This document shows, one piece after another, positions 8,281 through 17,379 of a stretch of DNA of 64,000 nt. Positions within the stretch are counted from its first letter, which is position 1. Every line of letters starts with the position of its first letter. A program made the position numbers and the translations under genes. Under the pieces are notes generated by a model, which saw only the letters and a program-made list of their open reading frames with translations, had not been told where the DNA came from and ran no database searches. Origin of the DNA: Chloroflexota bacterium. Its GTDB lineage: Bacteria > Chloroflexota > Chloroflexia > Chloroflexales > Herpetosiphonaceae. The stretch lies in the NCBI GenBank assembly GCA_020161265.1, contig JAIUOC010000008.1, forward strand, positions 248,001 to 312,000, read 5' to 3'.

Positions 8281-8487
8281 CTAGCGATTGAGGCGGTTGT
8301 GTAAAAAGAGCAAAATAATCATAAACAACATCAACGCCGTCAAACCAACAAACATCGGGAAGGCGAGGGCAAAATTATTACTGTATAAGCCCGTCACTGC
8401 TACCACAAAAAAAATAACCATCACAATGCCCGTAATGTACATAAACCGCCGTGGCCATGGTGATGGTTTGGGAGAACGCCGAGACAT
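8281..8487 (-). CDS. Small two-helix membrane protein
   Basis: This 68-residue protein starts with a basic, proline-rich cytoplasmic tail (SRRSPKPSPWPRR). Two hydrophobic helices follow, at about residues 15-35 and 41-62, and the protein ends in HNRLNR. The start at 8487 has AAGGGG 7 bases upstream; a TTG 15 bases earlier is less likely. No family is recognised. It lies between ung and the large hybrid kinase, in the kinase's orientation and 36 bases downstream of it, so it could be the last gene of that transcript. Confidence 0.6.
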   Translation of the reverse strand: MSRRSPKPSPWPRRFMYITGIVMVIFFVVAVTGLYSNNFALAFPMFVGLTALMLFMIILLFLHNRLNR

Positions 8488-8523
8488 AACTGCCCCTTTC
8501 AAAAAATTGCCAACGCGGCATGG

Positions 8524-11445
8524 CTAGAGCCGTAATGCCGTGAGCTTATCGCGGATCTCCTCAATCATAAATGGTTTTGCTAGAAATTGGGTTGTACCAG
8601 TAGTACCAAATTGTTGGCTCACTTGTTGTTCATTATAGCCGCTCATAATTACCACGCGAATCTCGGGCTGAATCTGTTTGAGCACTGCTAGGGTGCTTTG
8701 GCCATCAAGATCGGGCATCGTCAGGTCGAGAAATACGCCCGCAATCTCGTGATGATGGTCGCGGAAGAGGCTAATGCCACGATTGCCACCCTCGGCTAGT
8801 AAGGTTTCGTAGCCCAAACGGCGTAAAATCCGATCAATCACGATTCGTACATCAGGCTCGTCGTCGATCACCAGAATTTTGCCTGGGCCAGAATCGACTA
8901 AGGCTGGTTGTTCGCTGGCTAGCTCGGTTTGTACTGCTGTCATAATTGGCAGATAAATTCCTATTGTCGTGCCCTGTTGAGGGCGACTCTTGACCGCAAT
9001 GCCACCACGATGGCCGCGCACAATCCCTAAAGTAACCGCTAAACCCAACCCGCGTCCAGTGAATTTGGTGGTAAAAAATGGGTCGAACATGCGCGAGATC
9101 GTCGCATGATCCATCCCTAAGCCTTGATCGCTAATTTCGATCGCGATATATTGGGCGGGCAAAAATGTACCAGTGGTGTAGGTGTGGCCCTCGGGTGCTC
9201 CTTGCAAATCGCGCAAGCTGGTGGTAACCGTAAGCGTTCCGCTGCTCGACGCTTCAAGTGCATTGATCAGCACATTACTGATCGCTTGGCGCAGATGTTG
9301 TTGATCACCCTCGATCAGCGGCAAGTTATCAGCTAAGTTGCTCTGAATATGACGTTGCTGGGTCAGGCTTGAGGGGAGCAAACGAATTGAGGTTTGAACT
9401 AATTCGTTGATCATCAGGCTACGCCGCACATCAAGATTTTGGCCGGTGTAGGCGACCATTTGCTTGGTGATTTGCGCTGCTCGTTTGGCCGATTGTTCGA
9501 TTTCGGCTAAAAGTGGACGCAGGTTGGCTTGCTCAGGCAGTTCGAGCATGGCTAAATGAGTATTACCAAGGATTGACATAAAAACATTGTTGAAGTCGTG
9601 GGCAATCCCGCCAGCAAACACGCCAAGGCTTTCTAATTTTTGAGTTTCTGAAAAGTGTTGTTCAATTTCTAGGCGTTTTTGCTCGGCCTGCTTGCGTTCG
9701 CTAATATCACGAATAATCACTTGGACTGAATTTCGATGCTCAAATAAAATTGCTGAGGTGGAACATTCGCCATAAATTGGCGTGCCATCGCGGCGCAAAA
9801 AGGTTGTTTCAATAAAACTGGTGGGAATAGTACTGGCATGGCGAATCAGCACATAAAAATCATCAGGATCTTGCGGGCGCAAGCCACTAAGTACCGATTG
9901 GCTTAATAATTCGCTGCTGGTGGTTTGGGTCAACGCCAGCCCAGCCTGATTGGCATAGACAATCCGATCATCCTGCACCACAAACAGCGGCAAAGGCAGC
10001 ATCTCAACAATATGGCGATATTCCTCGGAGATGTCAATCAGCGTGCCAACCATGCGCAAAGCTTGACCATTGGGATCACGCAGCACATGGCCGCGATCCT
10101 GTACAAAGCGATAATGTTGATGTTGATCGAGGAAGCGATATTCGGCTGAAAAAACATCGCTATGGCCAGCAAAAATATCGGCAGTTCGTTGGATGAACAG
10201 CTCGCGATCATCGGGGTGCAGATGTTCTTCCCACCAGGTTGGGCTGCTGGCAACCTCTTCACTGGTATAGCCAAACACCGTTGTAAAGCTCCGATTCACC
10301 ACCGTGGTCTGCTGAATCATATCCCAATCGTAGATGCCGCCATTCAGCACCGTTTGGGCCAATTCAAACCGCTCATTGAGCGAACGCAACTGCTGTTCGA
10401 CCCGCCGACGTTCGGCCAGTTCAGTTTGGGCTGCGGTGTAGAGCATATGCTTCTCCAGTGCAAGCGAGGCAAAGCGGGCAAATTGTTGCACCATTTCAAG
10501 CATCGTAATGCTAATTTGAATCTGACTTGGCTCATAGATAATCGCTAGTGCGCCAGCGACCGTTTGTTCACGGAATAATGGTAATACCAACAGGCCATTG
10601 CCAAAACCATCTTGCGGCGTAAATAAACGCTCACTCCAGGCAGTGTAATCATCAATAATTAATGGCTGACCGCTAAGGCCGACCTTGCCAACTGCACCTT
10701 GGCCTAATTCGATGCGCTGGATCACGTTGATTGCCCCGCGGCTCACGACAGATTCCATGGCTTGGTCATCGGCGCTGCGAATATACATCACACCATATTC
10801 GCTGCCGACCAAATCGCTTGCCTTCCACAAAATAATTTCGAGCAAATCGGGCAGCGCGGCCTGCTCGATCAACGCCAAGGTCACATCGTGAAGCGAGCCA
10901 AGGTAGGCATTTTGGCGCTGCATTTGGCGAATCGTCTGTTTATGGGCAGTTACGTCGTGAATTAAACAAAATAAGGCTGGTTGCTGTTGATATTCAAAGG
11001 GAGTGATATAAACTTCAACATCACAGACCATTCCTGAACGTAAACGATGGCGAAACTCATAGCGATTGCTACCACCAAGCTCACCATTACGAATTGCCAC
11101 CCGATGTTCTTTACTGGTCAATACATTTAAGTCGCGAACGTTGATGTTACTAAACTCAGCTTGACTATAGCCATAAAAACGGCAAGCAGCGGCATTGGCC
11201 GCTAAAACCCGCCAAGTATCTGGCTCAACAATTAACTCAATCGCTTGAGTTTGTTGAAAAAATTGCAGATTACGCTGTTCGCTGGCGAGCAAGGCCTGCT
11301 TGGTAGTAGCTAGCTCAGCCTCTAAACGAGCGATAGTTTGGGTTAATTCAGCGAGCGTTGGTTGCTCCATAGCTGGTTGGAAGGACGTAGCGCTAAAACT
11401 ATTCATAAACTCGGCCATGGTGGAAAAAAGCCATAATAGCTTCAT
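8524..11445 (-). CDS. PAS/GAF hybrid histidine kinase with receiver domain
   Basis: This is a 973-residue soluble sensor kinase. In order it has a coiled coil (31-65), a PAS domain (about 60-170), GAF (about 180-335), a second PAS (about 355-475) and a third PAS (about 480-590). A dimerisation helix with the phospho-acceptor H616 (GGIAHDFNN) and a HATPase domain with DQGLGM and GRGLGL boxes follow. The C-terminal receiver has IDDEPD and the acceptor aspartate in LDLTMPD. The architecture suggests intracellular sensing with phosphoryl transfer onto its own receiver, likely feeding an unlinked output protein. There are no transmembrane helices. The start is uncertain: ATGs at 11445, 11418 and 11406 are all possible and none has a strong ribosome site. 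Confidence 0.93.
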   Translation of the reverse strand: MKLLWLFSTMAEFMNSFSATSFQPAMEQPTLAELTQTIARLEAELATTKQALLASEQRNLQFFQQTQAIELIVEPDTWRVLAANAAACRFYGYSQAEFSNINVRDLNVLTSKEHRVAIRNGELGGSNRYEFRHRLRSGMVCDVEVYITPFEYQQQPALFCLIHDVTAHKQTIRQMQRQNAYLGSLHDVTLALIEQAALPDLLEIILWKASDLVGSEYGVMYIRSADDQAMESVVSRGAINVIQRIELGQGAVGKVGLSGQPLIIDDYTAWSERLFTPQDGFGNGLLVLPLFREQTVAGALAIIYEPSQIQISITMLEMVQQFARFASLALEKHMLYTAAQTELAERRRVEQQLRSLNERFELAQTVLNGGIYDWDMIQQTTVVNRSFTTVFGYTSEEVASSPTWWEEHLHPDDRELFIQRTADIFAGHSDVFSAEYRFLDQHQHYRFVQDRGHVLRDPNGQALRMVGTLIDISEEYRHIVEMLPLPLFVVQDDRIVYANQAGLALTQTTSSELLSQSVLSGLRPQDPDDFYVLIRHASTIPTSFIETTFLRRDGTPIYGECSTSAILFEHRNSVQVIIRDISERKQAEQKRLEIEQHFSETQKLESLGVFAGGIAHDFNNVFMSILGNTHLAMLELPEQANLRPLLAEIEQSAKRAAQITKQMVAYTGQNLDVRRSLMINELVQTSIRLLPSSLTQQRHIQSNLADNLPLIEGDQQHLRQAISNVLINALEASSSGTLTVTTSLRDLQGAPEGHTYTTGTFLPAQYIAIEISDQGLGMDHATISRMFDPFFTTKFTGRGLGLAVTLGIVRGHRGGIAVKSRPQQGTTIGIYLPIMTAVQTELASEQPALVDSGPGKILVIDDEPDVRIVIDRILRRLGYETLLAEGGNRGISLFRDHHHEIAGVFLDLTMPDLDGQSTLAVLKQIQPEIRVVIMSGYNEQQVSQQFGTTGTTQFLAKPFMIEEIRDKLTALRL

Positions 11446-11496
11446 TATACCGTGAAGCTCATAGCTTTTGATACCGCCCGCAATTCCTATTTGCTT

Positions 11497-11523
11497 TTGC
11501 TACCAACTCGACTGATGTATAAT
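11497..11523 (+). promoter_or_regulatory. Possible promoter for dprA
   Basis: TTGCTA at 11497-11502 and TATAAT at 11518-11523 are separated by 15 bases, with a TG directly before the -10. The dprA start is 31 bases downstream. Confidence 0.4.
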
Positions 11524-11553
11524 TAAAGCGTTACACATGTGTGGGAGTCTGCA

Positions 11554-12663
11554 ATGGATGAACGTCATGCCTACATTGCCTTTAATCTCACTCCTGGTAT
11601 AGGACCACAGCGCCTCCAAGCTTTGATTAAGCATTGTGGCTCGGCGGCGGCAGCTTGGTCGGCTAGGCTCGACGATTGGCGGGCGGCAGGTTTGGATCGC
11701 CGCAGCATTCAAGCCTTGCAGCATGCGCAGCAGCATTTAGACCTTGAGGCTGAGCTACGCACGATTGCTGAACAAAACATCACGGTTGTGTTGCAAACCG
11801 ATCCGGACTTTCCGCCGATGTTGCACACGATCGAGCCTGTGCCACCGTTGCTGTACATGCGTGGTTCGCTGATTGAAACTGATCGTTGGGCGGTGGCGAT
11901 CGTCGGAACACGTAACCCTACCCCCTACGGACGTGAGGTCACCTATAAGTTTGCTGGCGAGTTAGCCCGCGCAGGGTTGACGGTGGTTTCAGGGTTGGCC
12001 TTGGGCATCGATGCAATCGCCCATCGCACCGCTTTAGATAATAATGGTCGCACCTTGGCGGTGCTTGGCAGTGGACTCCAACAGATTTACCCTTCCCAAC
12101 ATCGCCAATTAGCAGCTGATGTGAGCCAACAGGGAGCCTTGCTTTCGGAATATGCCCCGACGACTGAGCCATTGAGTGGTAACTTCCCTGCTCGTAATCG
12201 CTTGATTAGCGGGCTAAGTTTGGCAACAATTGTGGTTGAAGCAGGCGAACGTAGCGGCGCATTAATTACTGCCCGCTTTGCGCTCGAACAAGGTCGTGAT
12301 GTGTTTGCGGTGCCTGGCTCGATTCTCAGCCATAGCAGCGACGGGCCAAATCAATTAATCGTCGATGGGGCAACACCCTTGCGTTCGGTCGAGCAATTGC
12401 TGGAGCAACTGAATCTGCATCAAGCTCAAGCCCAACAAACGGTCAGTACGATTGTGCCCGAAACTCCCGCTGAGGCTTTGCTCTTGCCCTATTTGAGTGG
12501 CCAGCCCACCCACATCGACGAATTAGGGCGCTCGTGTGGATTAGCGGCCCATGATCTGGCGGCAACCTTGGGCTTGATGGAACTCAAAGGCATGGTTCGC
12601 CATGTTGGTGGAATGCATTATGTGCTTGCTCGCGAAACGCCTGCACCCTATGATCTCTCATAA
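11554..12663 (+). CDS. dprA: DNA processing protein DprA (Smf)
   Basis: DprA binds incoming single-stranded DNA during natural transformation and loads RecA on it. The 369-residue protein has an N-terminal helix-hairpin-helix-like region (LTPGIGPQRL), then the Rossmann-like core with VAIVGTRNPTPYG, GLALGIDAIAH, GSGLQQIYP, NFPARNRLISGLS and EAGERSGALITA. A C-terminal winged-helix domain covers about residues 300-360. I use the ATG at 11554 because GGGAG lies 6 bases upstream; a GTG at 11539 is an alternative. A Fur-family gene follows 20 bases later. Presence of dprA does not by itself prove competence. Confidence 0.95.
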   Translation: MDERHAYIAFNLTPGIGPQRLQALIKHCGSAAAAWSARLDDWRAAGLDRRSIQALQHAQQHLDLEAELRTIAEQNITVVLQTDPDFPPMLHTIEPVPPLLYMRGSLIETDRWAVAIVGTRNPTPYGREVTYKFAGELARAGLTVVSGLALGIDAIAHRTALDNNGRTLAVLGSGLQQIYPSQHRQLAADVSQQGALLSEYAPTTEPLSGNFPARNRLISGLSLATIVVEAGERSGALITARFALEQGRDVFAVPGSILSHSSDGPNQLIVDGATPLRSVEQLLEQLNLHQAQAQQTVSTIVPETPAEALLLPYLSGQPTHIDELGRSCGLAAHDLAATLGLMELKGMVRHVGGMHYVLARETPAPYDLS

Positions 12664-12683
12664 CCTAGTAAGGAAATTTTTGT

Positions 12684-13127
12684 ATGGCTTGGGAACATGA
12701 TGTTTTACGCTCGCTGAACGAGCAAGGTTGTCGCATGACTGGCCCACGGCGCTTGATTGTTCGCACGATTGCCAGCCGTCGCGAGCCGTTTACTGCCGAA
12801 CAACTCGTGGCCGAATTGCCCGATGTTGGTCGTGCCACGATTTATCGTACCTTGGATATGCTGGCGGCAAGCCATTGGTTGGCTCGGATTCACCACGATG
12901 AAGGTGATCATGCCTATTTGCCAGCCCACCCCCATCAACATCAACTAGTTTGTACCCGTTGTGGCACTGCGGTTGCTTTTAATACCTGCGATCTCGATGG
13001 CATTTTGAATCAGCTTGGGAAATCGACTGGCTTTGTGATTCAAGGCCATGCCCTCGAAGCCTTTGGCCTGTGTGGTCAATGTCAACATAATCGCCCCGAA
13101 CTGCGGCTAAACCCACGGTTAGGCTAA
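12684..13127 (+). CDS. Fur-family metal-dependent transcription regulator
   Basis: This 147-residue protein has a Fur-type winged helix (RATIYRTLDMLAAS is the recognition region) and a C-terminal dimerisation domain. The metal-binding residues include the HPHQHQ stretch followed by CTRCG and a later CGQC pair, which form the structural Cys4 zinc site. Fur-family members sense iron, zinc, manganese or peroxide. The His-rich loop and Cys4 site would suit Fur or Zur, but I cannot separate them by sequence. It is preceded by AAGGA 11 bases upstream and may be co-transcribed with dprA. Confidence 0.92.
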   Translation: MAWEHDVLRSLNEQGCRMTGPRRLIVRTIASRREPFTAEQLVAELPDVGRATIYRTLDMLAASHWLARIHHDEGDHAYLPAHPHQHQLVCTRCGTAVAFNTCDLDGILNQLGKSTGFVIQGHALEAFGLCGQCQHNRPELRLNPRLG

Positions 13128-13156
13128 GTGTTTCGGGTCGATGGAAGGTAGCACAT

Positions 13157-14302
13157 ATGCCCAAAGAATTAACCGTGCGAGTCAGTGCCCGCACCGTCGG
13201 CTGGACACTACTGATTTTTTCAGGGGTCTGGATTACGATTCTGCTGAATCATGTGTTGGTGCTGTTTTTTGTGGCGGTGCTGCTGGCAGTGGCAATTTCG
13301 GGGGTCGTGCAACGCTTTGAACAATTGCGTATCGCCCGTCCAGTCACAATTTTGGTGATTTATACGATTATTATTGCGATGTTTATTAGTTTGGGCTTTG
13401 TGCTGGTGCCAATGGTTAGTCAACAGGTGCGACTTCTGGCTGAGCAATTCCCTAATTTGGTACGTCAGCCAACCCAACAAGCCAGTGCTTGGTTGGCTCA
13501 GCAATTTCCAACTTTGCGCGAAACCTTGCCAACTGGTGATTTGGCTGGTCAAGCGGCGCATTACGCTGGCACGGTGGTTGGCGGGTTTAGTGGCGCAGCC
13601 TTCACTTTTGGTCGCACCTTGATGGGCGTAATCATTAATTTTATTGTGGTCTTGGTTTTAGCCTTTTTCTTGGTTAGCCGCGCCAATGTTGCCAGCAATT
13701 TTATCAAGTTGATGATTCCGAACCGCTTTCAAGAACGCTTAATCAATGTGACCAATGTGATTGGCCGCCGCCTTGGGCGTTGGGTTTGGGCGCAACTGAC
13801 GGTTGCCACCTTCTACGCCGTCTGTTTTGGCATGGGATTGTGGATGCTAGGCGTGCCCTATCCGGTCGCCTTGGGCGTAATCGGCGGCATGCTTGAGCTA
13901 ATTCCCTATGTTGGCGGTTTCGTGGCCACCATTTTGACTATGCTGGTGGCCTTCACGGTGCAGCCGATGTTGGCGGTTTGGGTGCTGGTGTTGCATTTGA
14001 TTGTTGGTAATATTGAGGTGCATATCATTGCGCCAAAAGTTATGGGCCATGCAGTCGAAACCCATCCAGTGATCACGATTTTGGCCTTGTTTAGTGGGAT
14101 CGAGCTTTTGGGGATTATCGGCGGGGTGATTGCGATTCCTCTGGCAGTGGTTGGCCAAGCTTTAGTCGAGGAATTTTGGATCAAACGGATTCGCGAAGCT
14201 CAACCTGCTGTGGAACCCCTAGCCACGCAGTCTAAAGCTCCAGTCGTTCGGCGAACCCAACTACGTCGTCGCCCAGCTTTGCGCAAACGTCAAGGTATTT
14301 AG
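13157..14302 (+). CDS. AI-2E family transporter (PerM-like permease)
   Basis: This 381-residue polytopic membrane protein has about eight hydrophobic helices and the family's central hydrophilic region. The second half carries the conserved PYPVALGVIGGMLELIPYVG and the helix with EVHIIAPKVMG, both typical of the AI-2E/PerM family (Pfam AI-2E_transport). Members export varied small molecules or act in ion exchange; the substrate here is unknown. The C-terminus is an unusually basic tail of about 40 residues (RRTQLRRRPALRKRQG). AAGG lies about 10 bases before the ATG. It follows the Fur gene by 29 bases and may belong to the same transcript. Confidence 0.9.
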   Translation: MPKELTVRVSARTVGWTLLIFSGVWITILLNHVLVLFFVAVLLAVAISGVVQRFEQLRIARPVTILVIYTIIIAMFISLGFVLVPMVSQQVRLLAEQFPNLVRQPTQQASAWLAQQFPTLRETLPTGDLAGQAAHYAGTVVGGFSGAAFTFGRTLMGVIINFIVVLVLAFFLVSRANVASNFIKLMIPNRFQERLINVTNVIGRRLGRWVWAQLTVATFYAVCFGMGLWMLGVPYPVALGVIGGMLELIPYVGGFVATILTMLVAFTVQPMLAVWVLVLHLIVGNIEVHIIAPKVMGHAVETHPVITILALFSGIELLGIIGGVIAIPLAVVGQALVEEFWIKRIREAQPAVEPLATQSKAPVVRRTQLRRRPALRKRQGI

Positions 14303-14323
14303 CATCAATTTCCAAGTGGATGG

Positions 14324-14339
14324 CTAAATAGCTATTTAG
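14324..14339. promoter_or_regulatory. Perfect 16-base palindrome, possible operator
   Basis: CTAAATAGCTATTTAG is a perfect inverted repeat with no loop, located 11 bases upstream of the -35 element of the DUF4349 gene. Its position and symmetry suit a dimeric regulator site. No regulator is identified. Confidence 0.4.
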
Positions 14340-14350
14340 TCGGGAACAAA

Positions 14351-14379
14351 TTGAACATTCGTAACGTTGATGCTATAGA
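14351..14379 (+). promoter_or_regulatory. Promoter of the DUF4349 gene
   Basis: TTGAAC at 14351-14356 and TATAGA at 14374-14379 are spaced by exactly 17 bases, and TGC precedes the -10 (extended -10). The start codon is 50 bases further on. Confidence 0.6.
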
Positions 14380-14428
14380 AACGTCGCGACAATCCAAAAT
14401 TTGACCCATCCCGCGAAAGGAAATTGGT

Positions 14429-15520
14429 ATGTTAGCCCAAATTCGTTCACACAAACGTTTATTGGCGATTGGCGCTGCTGTCTTTGTGTTCTTTTGGATC
14501 GTATCAAAATTGTTGAATGGTTCTGGTAATGCTACAGAAAATAAAGTTTCAACTGTTGCTTATGCGCTAGACGGCGGCTCTGCCGATTCTGCTCCTGCTT
14601 CAGCTGACCTTAGCCGTCAAACAACTACCGATGGTTTAATGACTGAATCTGAGAATGCTGCTGCTCCGGCACTTGGTGGGGCTGCGCCAGCCGATGCAGA
14701 AAAATCACAAGAACCGAGTGCCGCCCCCAACCAAGCTGCTGATCGTTTGGTGATTAAAAATGCTGATGTTGAAGCGTTAATCGATTATAAGCAAATGCGT
14801 TTGGCCAGCACCCAAATTGAAAATATGGTGCTGCGTTTGGGTGGCTACATTGTTGCGACCGATGATGCCAGCAGCAATGACGAAGATCAAGCCTATATTT
14901 CGCTAGCCTTTCGGGTTCCGGCTACCCAATTTGAAAAAGCCCTAAATGCCTTTGAAGAAAATAAGCTTGAAGTTGTGCGCCGCGAAGTTTCTGGCCAAGA
15001 TGTAACCGAAGAATTTGTCGATAATCAATCACGCTTAGCCAACTTAGAAGCCACCGCCGCCCGTATTCGTGAATTGCTGGCCAAAGCCGAAACCATCGCC
15101 GATACAATTCAAATCAACGAAACATTAATGCAATACGAAAGCCAAATCGAAGTGATCAAAGGTCGCCAAAAATATCTGAGCGATAGCGCTTCGATGAGCA
15201 TGGTTACCTTGTTGATTCGGCCAAAAACTGCTGACTACAGCATGTTTGCTAAAATTGATATTGGCCAAAATATTCGCAATGCCTTGGCTAAAGCCGAACG
15301 TCCAGGCTGGACACCACTCGCCGCCGCAACTGGCGCTTGGGACGACGTGTTGGAAATTGGCAAAGATGTTGCCGAAACCTTGGTTGTCTGGGCGGTATGG
15401 ATTCCAATTTGGTTGCCGTTGGTCTTGGCCGCTTGGTTTGGCTGGCGCAAATGGCGTAAATATAGCCAAAGCCAAAATCTCCCAATCACCACCCAAAATC
15501 CTTCCATCAACCAACCCTAA
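14429..15520 (+). CDS. DUF4349 membrane-anchored protein
   Basis: This 363-residue protein has an N-terminal signal anchor (residues 10-29), an Ala/Ser-rich linker and a DUF4349 domain (about 110-285) containing NADVEAL and FRVPATQFEKAL. A coiled coil follows with QSRLANLEATAARIRELLAKA. A second transmembrane helix lies near residues 315-340 (VVWAVWIPIWLPLVLAAWFG), followed by a short basic cytoplasmic tail. DUF4349 proteins are envelope proteins of unknown role, often linked to stress or zinc-finger anti-sigma contexts; no anti-sigma module is seen here. GAAAGGA precedes the ATG by 8 bases. It is a single-gene unit with its own promoter and terminator. Confidence 0.85.
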   Translation: MLAQIRSHKRLLAIGAAVFVFFWIVSKLLNGSGNATENKVSTVAYALDGGSADSAPASADLSRQTTTDGLMTESENAAAPALGGAAPADAEKSQEPSAAPNQAADRLVIKNADVEALIDYKQMRLASTQIENMVLRLGGYIVATDDASSNDEDQAYISLAFRVPATQFEKALNAFEENKLEVVRREVSGQDVTEEFVDNQSRLANLEATAARIRELLAKAETIADTIQINETLMQYESQIEVIKGRQKYLSDSASMSMVTLLIRPKTADYSMFAKIDIGQNIRNALAKAERPGWTPLAAATGAWDDVLEIGKDVAETLVVWAVWIPIWLPLVLAAWFGWRKWRKYSQSQNLPITTQNPSINQP

Positions 15521-15550
15521 ATTGTGGTACCATTTTGGCAACGCCATCGC

Positions 15551-15582
15551 AGGGCTAAGAGCTAATGCTCTTGGCCCTTTGT
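15551..15582 (+). terminator. Terminator-like hairpin after the DUF4349 gene
   Basis: A 12-base-pair stem (AGGGCTAAGAGC with GCTCTTGGCCCT, one G-T pair) has a TAAT loop and is followed by a short T-run. It ends 15 bases before the PHP gene's start codon, so it may also affect expression of that gene. Confidence 0.7.
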
Positions 15583-15596
15583 GTTGGGAGGCTCAA

Positions 15597-16436
15597 ATGT
15601 TGCTCGATTTACATTGTCACACCATTGCGACACCTCATCATTCGTATTGGACACCCACCGGATTAATTGAAGCGGCTCAAGCGGCTGGCATTCAGGTTAT
15701 TGGCATCGCCGACCACAATACGACCAGCCAAGTGACGGCCTTTGCTGAGGCGGCGCAAGCAGCGGGCTTGGATTTTATTGGCGGCGTTGAATTCGATAGT
15801 GCCTTCAATGGTAAACTTTGGCATACCTTGGTGTATGGCGCAAACCCTAACGATCTTGGAATTTTGGGTTTGTGCGAGGCCGTGGTTCGTCGCAACCATG
15901 CCGATGCTCAACACCTGCTGGACCAGACGCGCAAGGCAGGCCATGATCTCCCAAGCCTAGCCCAGATTGCCGTCGATCGGCCTGCCAATTTGGCCGATGT
16001 GGCCCATGCCTTGGTGCGTGATGGCATCTGGCCCAGCCAAACTGGCGTTGATCCTGAATCGGCGGGCATGGCTTATTTACTAACCAACCAGCCTGAGGCC
16101 TATAATCCCTTGAGCGTAGCCGAGATTGTGCAAGTCGCGCATGCTGCTGGCGACGTGGCGATTTTAGCTCACCCTGGTCGCGAAAAAAGTGTTTATGCCA
16201 TTCCAGCAACTGCCGCTGATTTTGCGGCGTTGGCAGCGATTGGGCTTGATGGCATCGAAGTTTATTATCCAATGCACAGCCCTGAGCAAGTGGCATTTTT
16301 TGAGCAGCAGGCCGCGCTGCATGGCTTTTTGATCAGTGCTGGCGGCGATTCGCATGGCCCGCAAGATCCTTTCAGCCCACAGCCAGCCGCACGTTGTCGC
16401 GATCTTTTGGCTCGTTTTGGGATTGATGTGCTATGA
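15597..16436 (+). CDS. PHP-domain metal-dependent phosphoesterase
   Basis: This 279-residue PHP protein has all five metal-site motifs: LHCH near residues 5-8, GIADHN near 38-43, a GVEFD glutamate, HPGRE, and the C-terminal GGDSHG. Related proteins hydrolyse phosphate esters, for example 5'-nucleotide or 3',5'-bisphosphate substrates (TrpH/YciV, RNase AM). The ATG at 15597 has GGGAGG 6 bases upstream, so the open frame reaching back to 15246 is not used. Its last codons overlap the next gene by 4 bases (ATGA), making translational coupling with the phosphopentomutase-like protein likely. Confidence 0.9.
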   Translation: MLLDLHCHTIATPHHSYWTPTGLIEAAQAAGIQVIGIADHNTTSQVTAFAEAAQAAGLDFIGGVEFDSAFNGKLWHTLVYGANPNDLGILGLCEAVVRRNHADAQHLLDQTRKAGHDLPSLAQIAVDRPANLADVAHALVRDGIWPSQTGVDPESAGMAYLLTNQPEAYNPLSVAEIVQVAHAAGDVAILAHPGREKSVYAIPATAADFAALAAIGLDGIEVYYPMHSPEQVAFFEQQAALHGFLISAGGDSHGPQDPFSPQPAARCRDLLARFGIDVL

Positions 16437-17323
16437 GCGTGATTGTCTGTTTTATTGATGGCGTTGGTTTGTTGCCGCATGCTGCCGCACCCTGGACAAC
16501 CGCCCATCTGCCAATACTCACCAAATTACTGGGCGATTTGCCACACAGTAATTTGCAGATTGATCAGCCCAATCTCTATTTTCGGGCGATTGATGCCACT
16601 TTGGGGGTTGAGGGCTTGCCGCAAAGTGGCACGGGCCATACTAGTTTATGGACAGGCGTGAATGCTTCGGCCTTGTTGGGCAGGCATTATCCAGCCTATC
16701 CTGCGCCCTCGCAACGCCCGATGATCGCCGAACAAAGCTTGTTTGCCAAAGTCCAGCAACTTGGCCGTACTAGTTTGATCGCTACCGTCCATCGTGATCG
16801 CTATTGGGAATTAGTTGCCAAGCGTGAGCAACGGGCAACTGCCGCCGCGCTCGCCGCTCAAGTTGTCGATTTAGCCTTGCCTGCCACACCCGAATGGCTA
16901 GCTGGTCAAGCAGTGACTTGGGACATTACGGGTTATTATTTGCAACAATGGGGCGCATTGGCAGGCTTGCCCACGATTACTGCCCACGAAGCAGGCTTGA
17001 GGCTTGGGCGAGCGCTGCGTTTGGCCGATTTGGTGCATTACGAGTGCTATTTGCCCGATTTCGTTGGTCATCGCCGGATTGTCGAAACCCCCGAACATAC
17101 GCTTGAATTGATCGATACCATGCTTGGGTCGGTCATCAGCCAAATGCGACCCAGCGATAGCTTGATTTTGGTTAGCGATCATGGCAACCTTGAGATGATT
17201 GAGCACACCAGCCACAGCCGTAATCCAGTGCCGCTATTGGTAGTGGGAGCCAAGGCCCAAGCTGCCGCCAAGGTCGAAGATATTAGCCAAATCACGCCCT
17301 TAATTCTGGATCTATTAATCTAG
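16433..17323 (+). CDS. Alkaline-phosphatase-superfamily metalloenzyme (phosphopentomutase-like)
   Basis: This 296-residue protein opens with VIVCFIDGVG, the first metal-site aspartate of the alkaline phosphatase superfamily. It has SGTGHTSLWTG, where the catalytic Ser/Thr would sit, and SDHGNLEM near residues 243-250, the second metal site. Spacing and length suit the short metalloenzyme class related to phosphopentomutase and phosphoglycerate mutase rather than true alkaline phosphatase. The substrate is unknown. It overlaps the preceding PHP gene by ATGA, suggesting the two hydrolases act on related substrates. No signal peptide is present, so it is cytoplasmic. Confidence 0.8.
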   Translation: MSVIVCFIDGVGLLPHAAAPWTTAHLPILTKLLGDLPHSNLQIDQPNLYFRAIDATLGVEGLPQSGTGHTSLWTGVNASALLGRHYPAYPAPSQRPMIAEQSLFAKVQQLGRTSLIATVHRDRYWELVAKREQRATAAALAAQVVDLALPATPEWLAGQAVTWDITGYYLQQWGALAGLPTITAHEAGLRLGRALRLADLVHYECYLPDFVGHRRIVETPEHTLELIDTMLGSVISQMRPSDSLILVSDHGNLEMIEHTSHSRNPVPLLVVGAKAQAAAKVEDISQITPLILDLLI

Positions 17324-17326
17324 CGC

Positions 17327-17332
17327 TATAAT
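17327..17332 (+). promoter_or_regulatory. -10 element ahead of the DUF1349 gene
   Basis: TATAAT lies inside a small inverted repeat (CGCTATAATAGCG) 48 bases before the DUF1349 gene start. It would start a transcript just after the phosphopentomutase-like gene ends. Confidence 0.45.
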
Positions 17333-17379
17333 AGCGGTACTTGCTCAGATCCAGCTTATTTTTTGAAGGAGCAAACCTA

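Noticed and set aside
15246-15596. Long N-terminal extension of the PHP gene
   Set aside because: It overlaps the DUF4349 gene and its terminator, and the ATG at 15597 has a strong ribosome site.
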